DNA from: a bacterium 210820-DFI.6.37
Lineage (GTDB): Bacteria > Bacillota > Clostridia > Peptostreptococcales > Anaerovoracaceae
DNA length: 64,000 bases
Direction: 5' to 3'
Assembly (NCBI GenBank): GCA_020558355.1
Contig: JAJCKG010000009.1
Location: 1-64,000, forward strand
Below are positions 45,152 to 53,646 of this stretch, one piece after another (positions within the stretch are counted from its first letter, which is position 1; each line of letters opens with the position of its first letter). Both the position numbers and the translations under genes were made by a program. The notes beneath the pieces were generated by a model. That model worked only from the letters and a program-made list of their open reading frames with translations, was not told where the DNA came from and did no database searches.

Positions 45152-46529
45152 AAGAACTCCCCGGCTGTTGATCGGAGCGGCGGGAAGCGGATGCGGAAAA
45201 ACCACTTTTGTCTGCGGCCTTTTGCAGGCTCTTTCAGACGCGGGAAGAAATCCGGTTTCCTTCAAATGCGGGCCGGATTATATTGACCCCATGTTTCATA
45301 CGGAAGTGCTGGGAGTGCCCTCCCGGAACCTGGATCTGTTTTTTACAGAGGAAGAGACGGTCCGGTATTTGATGGCGAAGCACGCGGACAAAGGAGATAT
45401 GGCGGTAGTGGAAGGCGTCATGGGCTATTATGACGGATTGGCGGGAATTTCCGACAGGGCCAGTTCCTTTCATTTGGCGGAGGCGACCGAAACACCGACT
45501 GTCTTACTGGTAGACGGACGAGGGAAATCTCTTTCTCTGTTAGCGGAGATCAAGGGGTTTTTAGACTTTAGAAAAAACAGCGGAATCAGCGGGATCATTC
45601 TCAACCGGATATCCGGCATGATCTATCCGGAGCTGAAGCAGCTTATGGAAGAGCAGCTGCCTGTAATCGTTTACGGCTATCTTCCCAAATTGGAGGAATG
45701 TTCGCTGGAAAGCCGGCACCTGGGGCTGGTGACAGCCCAGGAAATAAAAGATCTGCAAAGCATTATCCAAAGGCTGGCGGATCAGATAAAAAAAACAGTT
45801 GATTTACAGGGACTGATGGATCTGGCGGATCGCGCGAAGCCGCTGACTTTTGAAAAAATCCAACTCCCGAAGCCTCTTTCGGAGCCGGTTTCCATCGGCG
45901 TGGCCAAAGACCGGGCTTTTTGCTTTTATTATCAGGATAATCTGGAGCTGCTGGAAGAACTGGGAGCAAAGCTGATTCCTTTCAGCCCGGTAGAGGACGA
46001 TTCCCTTCCCCAGGGAATTTCCGGACTGATTTTCGGAGGCGGATATCCGGAGCTTTATCTTCCGCGGCTTTCCGACAACCGGTCGATGCGAAATCAGATC
46101 CGGAAAGCCGTAGAAGAGGGAATGCCATGCCTTGCTGAGTGCGGCGGCTTTATGTACCTTCACCGGCAGCTTTTAGACCGGCAGGGGACCCCCTATCCTA
46201 TGGTGGGGCTGATCGATGGCGAAAGCTATCCTACTGAAAAGCTGGGGCGTTTTGGCTATGTTACGCTTACGGCGCGGAAGGATAATCTGCTCTGCGATAA
46301 AGGCGGGCAGCTGAAAGGGCACGAGTTCCATTACTGGGACAGTACACAGTCCGGCGATGGGTTTTACGCAAAAAAGCCGCTACGGAACAGAGCGTGGAAT
46401 TGCGTAGTAGCAGAGGATAATCTGTTCGCGGGCTATCCGCATATTTATTTTTACTCGGATCCTCAGGCGGCGAGGCGTTTTGTACAGGCGTGTGATGTTT
46501 TTAAAGGAGAAAGTATGGCAGATTATTGA
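45141..46529 (+). CDS. cbiA: Cobyrinate a,c-diamide synthase
   Basis: A 462-residue ATP- and glutamine-dependent amidase. The N-terminal P-loop domain is IGAAGSGCGKTTF; the C-terminal class I glutamine amidotransferase domain has GGGYPELYL and CLAECGGFMYL with the nucleophilic Cys. It is the last gene of the cobalamin run. Beyond it the base composition appears to become more AT-rich and the methylamine island begins. Confidence 0.94.
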   Translation: MISKRTPRLLIGAAGSGCGKTTFVCGLLQALSDAGRNPVSFKCGPDYIDPMFHTEVLGVPSRNLDLFFTEEETVRYLMAKHADKGDMAVVEGVMGYYDGLAGISDRASSFHLAEATETPTVLLVDGRGKSLSLLAEIKGFLDFRKNSGISGIILNRISGMIYPELKQLMEEQLPVIVYGYLPKLEECSLESRHLGLVTAQEIKDLQSIIQRLADQIKKTVDLQGLMDLADRAKPLTFEKIQLPKPLSEPVSIGVAKDRAFCFYYQDNLELLEELGAKLIPFSPVEDDSLPQGISGLIFGGGYPELYLPRLSDNRSMRNQIRKAVEEGMPCLAECGGFMYLHRQLLDRQGTPYPMVGLIDGESYPTEKLGRFGYVTLTARKDNLLCDKGGQLKGHEFHYWDSTQSGDGFYAKKPLRNRAWNCVVAEDNLFAGYPHIYFYSDPQAARRFVQACDVFKGESMADY

Positions 46530-46667
46530 TGCTTGGTTAAATTTGGTAAGACAGTCCTTTCCATTGAAAAGTTTACGCAGATGGTTTATTATTGATATAT
46601 TGTAATCAATAAACGCTTAGAGAAAATTGCCATTGGATCATTTTATGGATTAAACAAAGAGGTGTTC

Positions 46668-48059
46668 ATGGAAAAAAATATATCAAAAAGATACAGTCAG
46701 GATTTTTATAAGCTTATGGCTGAAAATCTTGACGATGAGATCTTCGTAACGGATGGGGAAGGAGTTGTATTGTTTGTAAACCAAGCTGCGGTAAAGGTAA
46801 TTGGGCAGCCGGTTTACGACTTGATTGGACGACCTGTAAAAGAACTTGTGGATAAAGGTTTTTTCAGACCCAGCGCAACGATGGAAGTACTCAAACAAGG
46901 GAAAAGAGTAGATATTATACAGACATTAAATAATGGGAAAAAAGTAGTATGCACAGGAGTACCTATCTTTGATGATGACCGTGAAAATATACACATGGTA
47001 ATCAGCACAACAAAAGATGTTACCGTACTGAGTGAAATGTTTGAAACAATAGAATCGCAAAAAGAGGAACTTTCAAATTTGAGGGAAATGGCCTTTCAGA
47101 ACGAAGGTTTTATTTCCGGAGAGAACGATTCACATGGTATTAAAGAGAAGATTATGAAAGTAGGACCGCTTGACATTCCTGTACTTCTCCAGGGAGAAAC
47201 AGGGGTGGGAAAAGAGGTAACGGCCAAAGCAATCCATCTTCTCGGCCATGGTAAGGATAAGCCTTTTGTTAAAATAAACTGCGGTATTATTCCTGAAAAT
47301 CTTATTGAATCCGAGTTGTTTGGGTATGAGGCTGGCGCTTTTACAGGAGCCGAAAGAAGCGGAAAAAAAGGAAAGATCGAAATGGCGGAAGGAGGAACTC
47401 TGTTCCTCGATGAAATCGGTGAAATGCCATTATCACTCCAGGTAAAGCTGCTTGACTTTCTGCAGGATGGAACCTTTACAAGAGTAGGTGGGACAAAAAA
47501 ACTTAAAGTACATACTCGAGTGATTACTGCTACAAACAGAAACCTGAAGGAAATGAGCAACAAGGGCGAATTCCGTAAGGATTTGTATTTCAGAATCAAT
47601 GTAGTACCTTTTGAGGTTCCTCCTCTCCGCGAGCGGCAGGAGGATATAGACGCCCTTGCAAAATACTTTCTGACAAAATGCAATAATAAATATAAAGGCA
47701 AAAAGTCGATGAGCAGCAGCGCGAAAACAATATTGCATTCTTACAGCTGGCCAGGAAATGTAAGAGAACTGGAGCATACGATAGAGCATATGTATGTTAT
47801 GTCTGACAGTGATACAATTACTGAGGAAGACTTTAAACGAGCCATTTCTGATGAAAATGGAGGAAATAGCCAAATGGGTCCTTCAGTGAGCTGTAATGGA
47901 TTTATGCCACTTAAAGAAGCCAAATGGGAAGTGGAGAAACAGCTTGTGACAAAGGCATATGAGCAGTTCGGGAGCACATATAAAGTTGCGGATGTATTAA
48001 AAATTGATCAGTCCACTGTAGTAAAGCTGTTAAAAAAGCATGCGGGAGACGCAGAGTAA
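46668..48059 (+). CDS. PAS-domain sigma-54 activator of the methyltransferase operon
   Basis: A 463-residue protein. The PAS domain is at about 10-125 (EIFVTDGEGVVLFVNQAAVKVIG); the AAA+ domain is at about 145-385 with GETGVGKE, an intact GAFTGA and GGTLFLDEIGEM. A C-terminal HTH follows (YKVADVLKIDQSTVVKLLKKH). There is no receiver domain, so the PAS domain probably senses a small molecule or redox state. It ends before a strong terminator, and 160 bases downstream is a perfect -24/-12 promoter for the mtb-like operon, its obvious target. The ATG at 46668 follows AAAGAGGTG. Confidence 0.88.
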   Translation: MEKNISKRYSQDFYKLMAENLDDEIFVTDGEGVVLFVNQAAVKVIGQPVYDLIGRPVKELVDKGFFRPSATMEVLKQGKRVDIIQTLNNGKKVVCTGVPIFDDDRENIHMVISTTKDVTVLSEMFETIESQKEELSNLREMAFQNEGFISGENDSHGIKEKIMKVGPLDIPVLLQGETGVGKEVTAKAIHLLGHGKDKPFVKINCGIIPENLIESELFGYEAGAFTGAERSGKKGKIEMAEGGTLFLDEIGEMPLSLQVKLLDFLQDGTFTRVGGTKKLKVHTRVITATNRNLKEMSNKGEFRKDLYFRINVVPFEVPPLRERQEDIDALAKYFLTKCNNKYKGKKSMSSSAKTILHSYSWPGNVRELEHTIEHMYVMSDSDTITEEDFKRAISDENGGNSQMGPSVSCNGFMPLKEAKWEVEKQLVTKAYEQFGSTYKVADVLKIDQSTVVKLLKKHAGDAE

Positions 48060-48075
48060 TAGAGTAACAGGGTTT

Positions 48076-48133
48076 AAAGAAAATGATGAAAAAAGTCATG
48101 ATTTAATGATATTTTTCATCATTTTCTTTTTTT
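48076..48133 (+). terminator. Terminator after the activator gene
   Basis: A 16-18-bp AT-rich stem (AAAGAAAATGATGAAAAA with its complement at 48112-48129) is followed by further T residues. Confidence 0.85.
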
Positions 48134-48217
48134 ATGAGAAAAGATTGTTTTTTTTAAATCCTCCATTCTCTTGTAGATTTAGCGGGTTTTAGCGCATTTT
48201 AAGAAATATTATCGATT

Positions 48218-48232
48218 TGGCACCATTATTGC
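48218..48232 (+). promoter_or_regulatory. Sigma-54 promoter of the methyltransferase operon
   Basis: The sequence is TGGCAC-CATTA-TTGC, a perfect match to the -24/-12 consensus, 65 bases before the ATG at 48298. The start of transcription should be near 48244. The 48134-48217 interval upstream should hold activator sites; none was recognised with confidence. Confidence 0.9.
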
Positions 48233-48297
48233 GTTATAAATTAATAGTTTTATTCTTCAGTTGAAAAATTAGACATCGTTAATAAGGAGGATTATTT

Positions 48298-49653
48298 ATG
48301 GGAAAAGAACTTGTTTTAAAGGCGTTAAAGCATGAAAAAGTTGATGAGATCCCTTGGGTTCCATTTGCGGGAGTACATGCCGGGCAGTTAAAAGGATTCA
48401 CAGCGGAAGAAATGCTGACTAATGCGGATAATATCGTTGAATCCTTAGTTGAAGTAAATAAACTTTATATGCCAGATGGATTACCTGTATTATTTGATCT
48501 ACAGGTTGAGGCTGAAATTCTTGGCTGTGATCTTCTTTGGGCGAAGGATAACCCTCCTTCCGTAAAAAGTCACCCGCTTGCTGCTGAAAAGACCCTTCCT
48601 TGTCAATGCAAACTTCCTACACCAGAGTCTGGAAGATTGCCGATGATCTTGGACGCGATGAAGAGAGTAAAAGCCGAGATCGGAGAAGAGACTGGTCTTT
48701 ATGGGCTTATCTGTGGACCTTTCACTTTAGCGTCACATCTGAGAGGCAGTGACATCTTTATGGATATGATGAAGGACAAAGCTTATGTTAAAGATCTGAT
48801 GGCGTACTGCGGACAAGTGGCAGTAAGAATGTGTGAAATGTACATTGATGCGGGAATGGATGTAATAGCGGTAGTTGATCCGCTTATTAGTCAGGTGTCG
48901 CCTAAAATGATTGAAAAGCTCTTATCCGAAACATTCATCGGAGTATTCGATTATATTAGAAGCAGGGATTGTTTATCATCCTTCTTTGTATGTGGTAATG
49001 CGACAAATCAGATTGAAGTGATGTGTAAGATGGGTCCGGACGGTGTATCTGTTGATGAAAATGTTGACCTTGCCAAGGCCAAGGAAATTACGGATAGATA
49101 TAATATTGCCATTGGCGGAAATATTCCTTTGACAACAACCATGCTTCATGGAACACAACAGGATAACATCAAGAGTGTTATCGATTTGATCGACAGCATA
49201 GAAGACAAGAGAAACTTCATTGTAAGCCCAGGTTGTGATATGCCGTACGCGACCCCAAGGGAAAACACTATTGCGTGCGCGCAGGCAGTTAAGCATCCTG
49301 AAAGTTCAAGAGAGCTTATTGTTAACTATGAAAGTTCATTTGATGATATTGAAGTGGTTATTCCGGATTATGAAAAGGCGGAAAAGGTTATTATCGAACT
49401 GTTTCTTCTGGATCCGGAGCAGTGCGCGGCATGTACCTATATGCTGGCGTCAGTAGAAGACAATTTAGAATATCTCAAGGATAAGGCGGAATACAGAGTT
49501 TATAAGTACTTTATTAAGGAAGATATTGCCAGAACACAGAAGATGGGAATTAAGAACCTCCCTACAATGTGCATAAATGGAGAGCAGAAATTCATATCCA
49601 TTATTCCAAGTAGAGAAGAACTCATTAAAGCAGTACAGGAGGCTGCGAAATAA
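48298..49653 (+). CDS. UroD-type (MtaA/MtbA-like) methyltransferase with CxxC C-terminal domain
   Basis: A 451-residue protein. Residues 1-345 belong to the uroporphyrinogen-decarboxylase/MtaA-MtbA-CmuA family, which moves methyl groups from or to corrinoid proteins. The zinc-site cysteines are in place (C232 in FFVCGN, C313 in SPGCDMP). The usual histidine two residues before the first Cys is phenylalanine (F230). Residues about 350-451 form an extra domain with EQCAACTYM (C376, C379) and a thioredoxin-like secondary-structure outline (KNLPTMCINGEQKFI). It is first in the operon with the corrinoid protein and MtbB, so it probably moves the methyl group from the corrinoid to an acceptor. Coenzyme M is unlikely in a bacterium; tetrahydrofolate or another thiol is open. 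Confidence 0.75.
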   Translation: MGKELVLKALKHEKVDEIPWVPFAGVHAGQLKGFTAEEMLTNADNIVESLVEVNKLYMPDGLPVLFDLQVEAEILGCDLLWAKDNPPSVKSHPLAAEKTLPCQCKLPTPESGRLPMILDAMKRVKAEIGEETGLYGLICGPFTLASHLRGSDIFMDMMKDKAYVKDLMAYCGQVAVRMCEMYIDAGMDVIAVVDPLISQVSPKMIEKLLSETFIGVFDYIRSRDCLSSFFVCGNATNQIEVMCKMGPDGVSVDENVDLAKAKEITDRYNIAIGGNIPLTTTMLHGTQQDNIKSVIDLIDSIEDKRNFIVSPGCDMPYATPRENTIACAQAVKHPESSRELIVNYESSFDDIEVVIPDYEKAEKVIIELFLLDPEQCAACTYMLASVEDNLEYLKDKAEYRVYKYFIKEDIARTQKMGIKNLPTMCINGEQKFISIIPSREELIKAVQEAAK

Positions 49654-49718
49654 TATGTTATTGATATAATCACTACGGATTATTTTGATAAATTTAGAGA
49701 TGAAAAGGAGAAACTAGA

Positions 49719-50372
49719 ATGGCAAGAGAAGAATTAATGCAGAAAGCTTTTGAAGCGATTGTAGAAGCTGATGAAGATATGGCTGCGGAAGTTCTCGACG
49801 CGGGTGCTGCAGAGGGAATTACAGCTGTAGAGCTTCTTCAAGAAGGCTTCAGCAAAGGCATGAATGAGCTCGGCGAACAGTTTAGCAGAGGAGAAATCTT
49901 TCTTCCCGAACTTATTTTTGCTACAGAAGTTATGAAAGTTGTAACTGATAGAGTCGACGAAGAGTTGGCTGCTAAAGGTGACGCGGGAACCGATAAAGGC
50001 AAGATCGTTATCGGAACCGTAGAGGGCGATGTACATGACATTGGTAAGGGAATCTGCGTATCTATGTTAAAGGCTTCTGGTTTTGAAGTCTATGACATGG
50101 GAAGAGAGGTGCCTGCGGACACATTCATCGAAAAGGCTGAAGAAGTCGGCGCGGATATCATCGGCACAAGTGCGCTGCTGACTACCACAATGACTGTACA
50201 GCAGGAACTGGAAGAAAAACTGAAGGAAAGAGGTCTCAGAGAAAAGTACGCGACTATGGTAGGGGGATCTCCTGTAACTAAAAGATGGGCTGAAAAAATC
50301 GGAGCGACGGCTTATTCAGAAGATGCCTCTGAATGCTGTCAGGTAGCGTTGCAGCTATTAGCAAATAAATAA
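49719..50372 (+). CDS. mtbC: Methylamine-type corrinoid protein (MtbC-like)
   Basis: A 217-residue B12-binding protein. An N-terminal four-helix cap (about 1-90; ELLQEGFSKGMNELGEQFSRGEIFLPEL) is followed by a Rossmann B12 domain with the cobalt-ligating histidine in EGDVHDIGKG (about 106-115) and GTSALLTTTM. It accepts the methyl group from the MtbB-type enzyme encoded next and passes it to the UroD-type protein encoded before. It has a GAAAAGGAGA ribosome site. The substrate-specific symbol is by context. Confidence 0.88.
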   Translation: MAREELMQKAFEAIVEADEDMAAEVLDAGAAEGITAVELLQEGFSKGMNELGEQFSRGEIFLPELIFATEVMKVVTDRVDEELAAKGDAGTDKGKIVIGTVEGDVHDIGKGICVSMLKASGFEVYDMGREVPADTFIEKAEEVGADIIGTSALLTTTMTVQQELEEKLKERGLREKYATMVGGSPVTKRWAEKIGATAYSEDASECCQVALQLLANK

Positions 50373-50412
50373 AAATCACAATGTGTAAAACGTTGTGTAG
50401 AAAGGGAAAAAT

Positions 50413-51807
50413 ATGAGCGATAAAAAATATTTAACCCGTATGGGAGACGGTGAAGCCGTATGGATGTCAAAAGCTGAAATCCATGAAGATGTGTTAGCTG
50501 GTATGGAAGATGCTGTAACAAAAGGCAAGTCCGAACCAATGAGTCAGAGTGATATCGATTATATGGTTGAAATTCTGACAGATGAAAATAAGATTGTTGG
50601 CGTTGAGCCGGGATACGAAGGTGTTACCATTTTTGACGCGGGAACTCTGAAGATTCCTGTAAGATCTGGAGTTCCAGTAGATAGAAGTACAGATGTCTTA
50701 ATTCACGAAAGAGTTCTGATGTCAGACGCTATGGAGCTTTGCCACCCTGACTACAGTTGGAAAGCGATCAAGAATATAGCTCCTGAAGAAGCAATGATGA
50801 TGGAACAATGTCAGATGAATACTATCATTCCGCTCTTCTATGGCGCAATGCCGAACATGGGGCTTTATACAAAACCGGACGGCCCTTATGAAAACTGGTC
50901 GGAATTACTGCCGCAAGGGAAGATCAAAGAGGCTATGGAAGCCCAGGAACTGGCAGCTGACGCTTGTGCGGAAGATATGATTTATATTGCGTCAATGCAG
51001 GCGGAAGCAGGCGCTGATGGAATACAGTTTGATACGGCTGGAGCAGCAGGCGATGGCGACTATCTGGCAGCATTAAAAGCGGCCAAAGTTCTTTCGGAAA
51101 AATATCCTGATCTGTGTATCACAATGGGCATGGCAAACGAATTTACTCTTGGCATGCATGGCAGACTTAAATTTGAAGGACAGAAATTAGCGGGAACTTA
51201 TCCGGCAAAGCAGGTTAAGATTTGTGAATCCGCGGGAGTACAGTCTTACGGATGCGTAATCAATACCAACAGTTCAAGATCATTTGCGTGGAATCTGGCT
51301 CGCGCGACTACATATGTTCAGCAGGCGACAAAGGTTGCTGACATACCTGTATTAGTAGACGCTGGTATGGGCGTTGGCGGTGTGCCTCTTACTAACGTAT
51401 GCCCTGTAGACGCCTCATCAAGAGTCGCGAAATGCTTAATGGAGATCGGTAAAGCCGATGGATTGTAGATAGGCCATGGAGACGCGTTTGGTATGGCTGC
51501 GACTTATGAAATGGCTATGGGATTACAGGGAACACGCGCTGCCGGAGATCTGGTTGCTCGTATGGTATTCAAAGGCATGAAGATTGCGGACGCCAAAGCT
51601 TATGTAGCGGAAAAACTCAACTGTGCTGTAGAGGATTTGTCAGATTGTTACGCTATGAAAGAGATCAGGGAATCTCTGGATATCGGACATATGATTATTA
51701 CTCCACATGCGTCCTATGGTATGGCTGCAAAGATCAAGATTGCGGAACTGTTAGATATCAAGATTCCTAGTGTCGAAAACTTCAAAAAGCAGATTGGCTT
51801 AAAGTAA
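50413..51807 (+). CDS. mtbB: Dimethylamine methyltransferase homologue with in-frame UAG (pyrrolysine 352)
   Basis: A 464-residue protein if the TAG at 51466-51468 is read as pyrrolysine; the two halves (351 and 112 residues) are in one frame. Residues match methanogen MtbB throughout: RMGDGEAVWMSKAEI, VIPLFYGAMPNMGLY, GMGVGGVP, then ADGL-O-IGHGD, where methanogen MtbB has VDGI-O-IGVGD, and RAAGDLVARM after it. The UAG position (352) agrees with residue 356 of archaeal MtbB. The window also encodes tRNA-Pyl, PylB, PylC, PylD and PylSn. The enzyme transfers a methyl group from dimethylamine, or a related N-methyl compound, to the corrinoid protein. Because the neighbouring transporter is of the betaine type, dimethylglycine-like substrates remain possible. 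Confidence 0.93.
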
Positions 51808-51835
51808 ACAGAAATCAAAACAAATGAATAAATTG

Positions 51836-51872
51836 TGATACAAGTTGCAAGGAGGACTTGCGACTTGTATCA
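51836..51872. other. Long hairpin between mtbB and the BCCT transporter
   Basis: TGATACAAGT-TGCAAG (51836-51851) pairs with CTTGC-G-ACTTGTATCA (51857-51872) around a short loop containing GAGGA. No T run follows, so it is not a classical terminator. It may protect the methyltransferase mRNA from 3' decay and lower expression of the transporter. Confidence 0.55.
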
Positions 51873-51933
51873 GCAATAATAAATTCAGAATATTTTGCTT
51901 TTATTGGATGCATTTATAGAAAAGGAGTGCATT

Positions 51934-53544
51934 ATGGAAAATAACAATTTAAACAAACAGCCAAAAAAATATGAAACTGGATTGATTATTTTTAGTGTTG
52001 CGATACTATTTGCATTTGTCGCGTTTATGGCAATCAAGCCTGACGCGGCACTCAATGGCGTAAACAATGTATTTGACGCAATTATTAAGTATACAGGAGG
52101 AATCCTGGAAATATTCACCTTATTCGTACTTATTGTATCAGTATATTTGTGTATTGGTACTAAATATGGAAATATTAAGCTGGGAGAAGGAAAACCTGAA
52201 TACAGCACCTTTAGTTATATCGCAATGATGTTCCTGGCAGCAGTAGCGTCGGCATTATTGTACTGGTCATTTACAGAATGGGCATTCTACTATATGACTC
52301 CTGGTAATGGAATGGAGCCGGAATCAACAATGGCTCTTGAATCAGGACTTGCGTACTCATTATTCCACTGGGGCGTTCATGGACAGGCTGTGTATGTAGT
52401 AATCGCGCTTGCCATTGCGTATGCGTACTATATCAAGAAAGTCCCTTCACTTCAGACAAGCGCGGTTTGCCAGGCTATGTTGGGAGATAAAGTTAAGCCG
52501 GGCGCGAGGACTGCGGTTGGTAAGTTTGTAGATTTCTGCGTAATTTTTGGAATCGTTGGAGGCCTGGGAGTATCCCTCGGATTATCTGTACCTCTCACTG
52601 GCGGCGCTTTAACCCAGGTGTTCGGTATTGAAATTACATTCCCGATTCAGGTTGCGATCGTAGTTGGAATAGCTCTGGTATTTACCTTCACATCGTTTAT
52701 TGGCACGCAGAAAGGAATGAAAAGACTAAGCAACTTTGCGGTTGGATGCGCCCTGGTACTTGTGGCGTGGATCTTTATCGCTGGTCCTACAGACTTTATC
52801 ATCAAGAATACGGTTAATTCCTTTGGATGGATGTTTGAAATCATACCTAGGGCAGGATTGTTTACTGACCCGATTGAAAACAGTGGGTTCCCTGAGGCAT
52901 GGACCTTGTTCTTCCAGGCGTTTTATCTTAACTATGCCGCTATGATGGGTATCTTTATCGCCAAAATTTCAAAGGGAAGAACCATTAGAGAAATGGCGAT
53001 TGCTACATTAATCGGTATTTCCGCAGGCGGATGGGTAATTTTCTGTGTGGATTCAAGCTTTTCTATCTATACGCACGTAAATGGTTTAACTGACGTAGTT
53101 GAACTGGTCAATAGCGGTGTAGGTGAAGCGGGTATCTATCAGATTCTGGAAATACTCCCTGGCGGAGCAGTAATTCTTCCGATTATTGTACTTCTGGCTA
53201 TTGTTGGATTTGTAGCGTCCTCTCTTGATTCGGCATCACTGGCTCTTGCGCAGACAACCCAAAAAGTACCGGATAAGAATGGCAATGTAAATCCTATGCT
53301 CAGGGTGTTCTGGTGTGTAATGCTGACATTAGTACCGCTGTCCATTATGTTTGTAGGCGCTAATTTTTCGACTCTTAAAACTTTATCCATTATTATCTCA
53401 ATGCCGTTTATGGTCATTGTAGCCTATATGACGATTCGGGTTCTTATGTGGATGAGTAAAGACGAGAGAGAAGGCAAACTTGATAAGTATAGAGTTGATA
53501 GGAGAACAAAAAAAGCTCCGGTAGATGAAGAACTTGCCGAATAA
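51934..53544 (+). CDS. BCCT-family transporter with altered aromatic box
   Basis: A 536-residue, 12-helix betaine/carnitine/choline-type transporter. The TM4 segment FHWGVHGQAVY keeps Trp (W146) and Tyr (Y154) but has Gln (Q151) where BetP has W194. The TM8 segment WTLFFQAFYLNY replaces the family tryptophans by F330, Y331 and Y334. KISKGRTIRE after TM8 is typical. The cation-binding tryptophan cage is therefore remodelled, pointing to a substrate other than trimethylglycine, plausibly the methylated amine used by the MtbB-like enzyme. The ATG at 51934 follows AAAGGAG. Confidence 0.85.
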   Translation: MENNNLNKQPKKYETGLIIFSVAILFAFVAFMAIKPDAALNGVNNVFDAIIKYTGGILEIFTLFVLIVSVYLCIGTKYGNIKLGEGKPEYSTFSYIAMMFLAAVASALLYWSFTEWAFYYMTPGNGMEPESTMALESGLAYSLFHWGVHGQAVYVVIALAIAYAYYIKKVPSLQTSAVCQAMLGDKVKPGARTAVGKFVDFCVIFGIVGGLGVSLGLSVPLTGGALTQVFGIEITFPIQVAIVVGIALVFTFTSFIGTQKGMKRLSNFAVGCALVLVAWIFIAGPTDFIIKNTVNSFGWMFEIIPRAGLFTDPIENSGFPEAWTLFFQAFYLNYAAMMGIFIAKISKGRTIREMAIATLIGISAGGWVIFCVDSSFSIYTHVNGLTDVVELVNSGVGEAGIYQILEILPGGAVILPIIVLLAIVGFVASSLDSASLALAQTTQKVPDKNGNVNPMLRVFWCVMLTLVPLSIMFVGANFSTLKTLSIIISMPFMVIVAYMTIRVLMWMSKDEREGKLDKYRVDRRTKKAPVDEELAE

Positions 53545-53577
53545 TCGATCGTTATAGCCCCAATCAACAAATTCAAA

Positions 53578-53615
53578 TTGACAGGACATTTCTGGTACAG
53601 GCAATGTCCTGTCAA
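53578..53615. other. Perfect 13-bp inverted repeat before the second activator
   Basis: TTGACAGGACATT (53578-53590) and AATGTCCTGTCAA (53603-53615) flank a 12-base loop. There is no T run. It may be the 3' hairpin of the transporter mRNA or an operator of the following regulator. Confidence 0.6.
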
Positions 53616-53646
53616 AGATAATAGCAGTGAAACAGGAGTTACATAC

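Noticed and set aside
46530..46667. Cobalamin riboswitch between cbiA and the activator gene
   Set aside because: No B12-box or the required multi-stem structure is visible; the interval is short and AT-rich.
51466..51492. MtbB as a pseudogene broken by a nonsense mutation
   Set aside because: The stop is TAG at the exact pyrrolysine site of the family, both halves are in frame and well conserved, and the pyl genes are close by.
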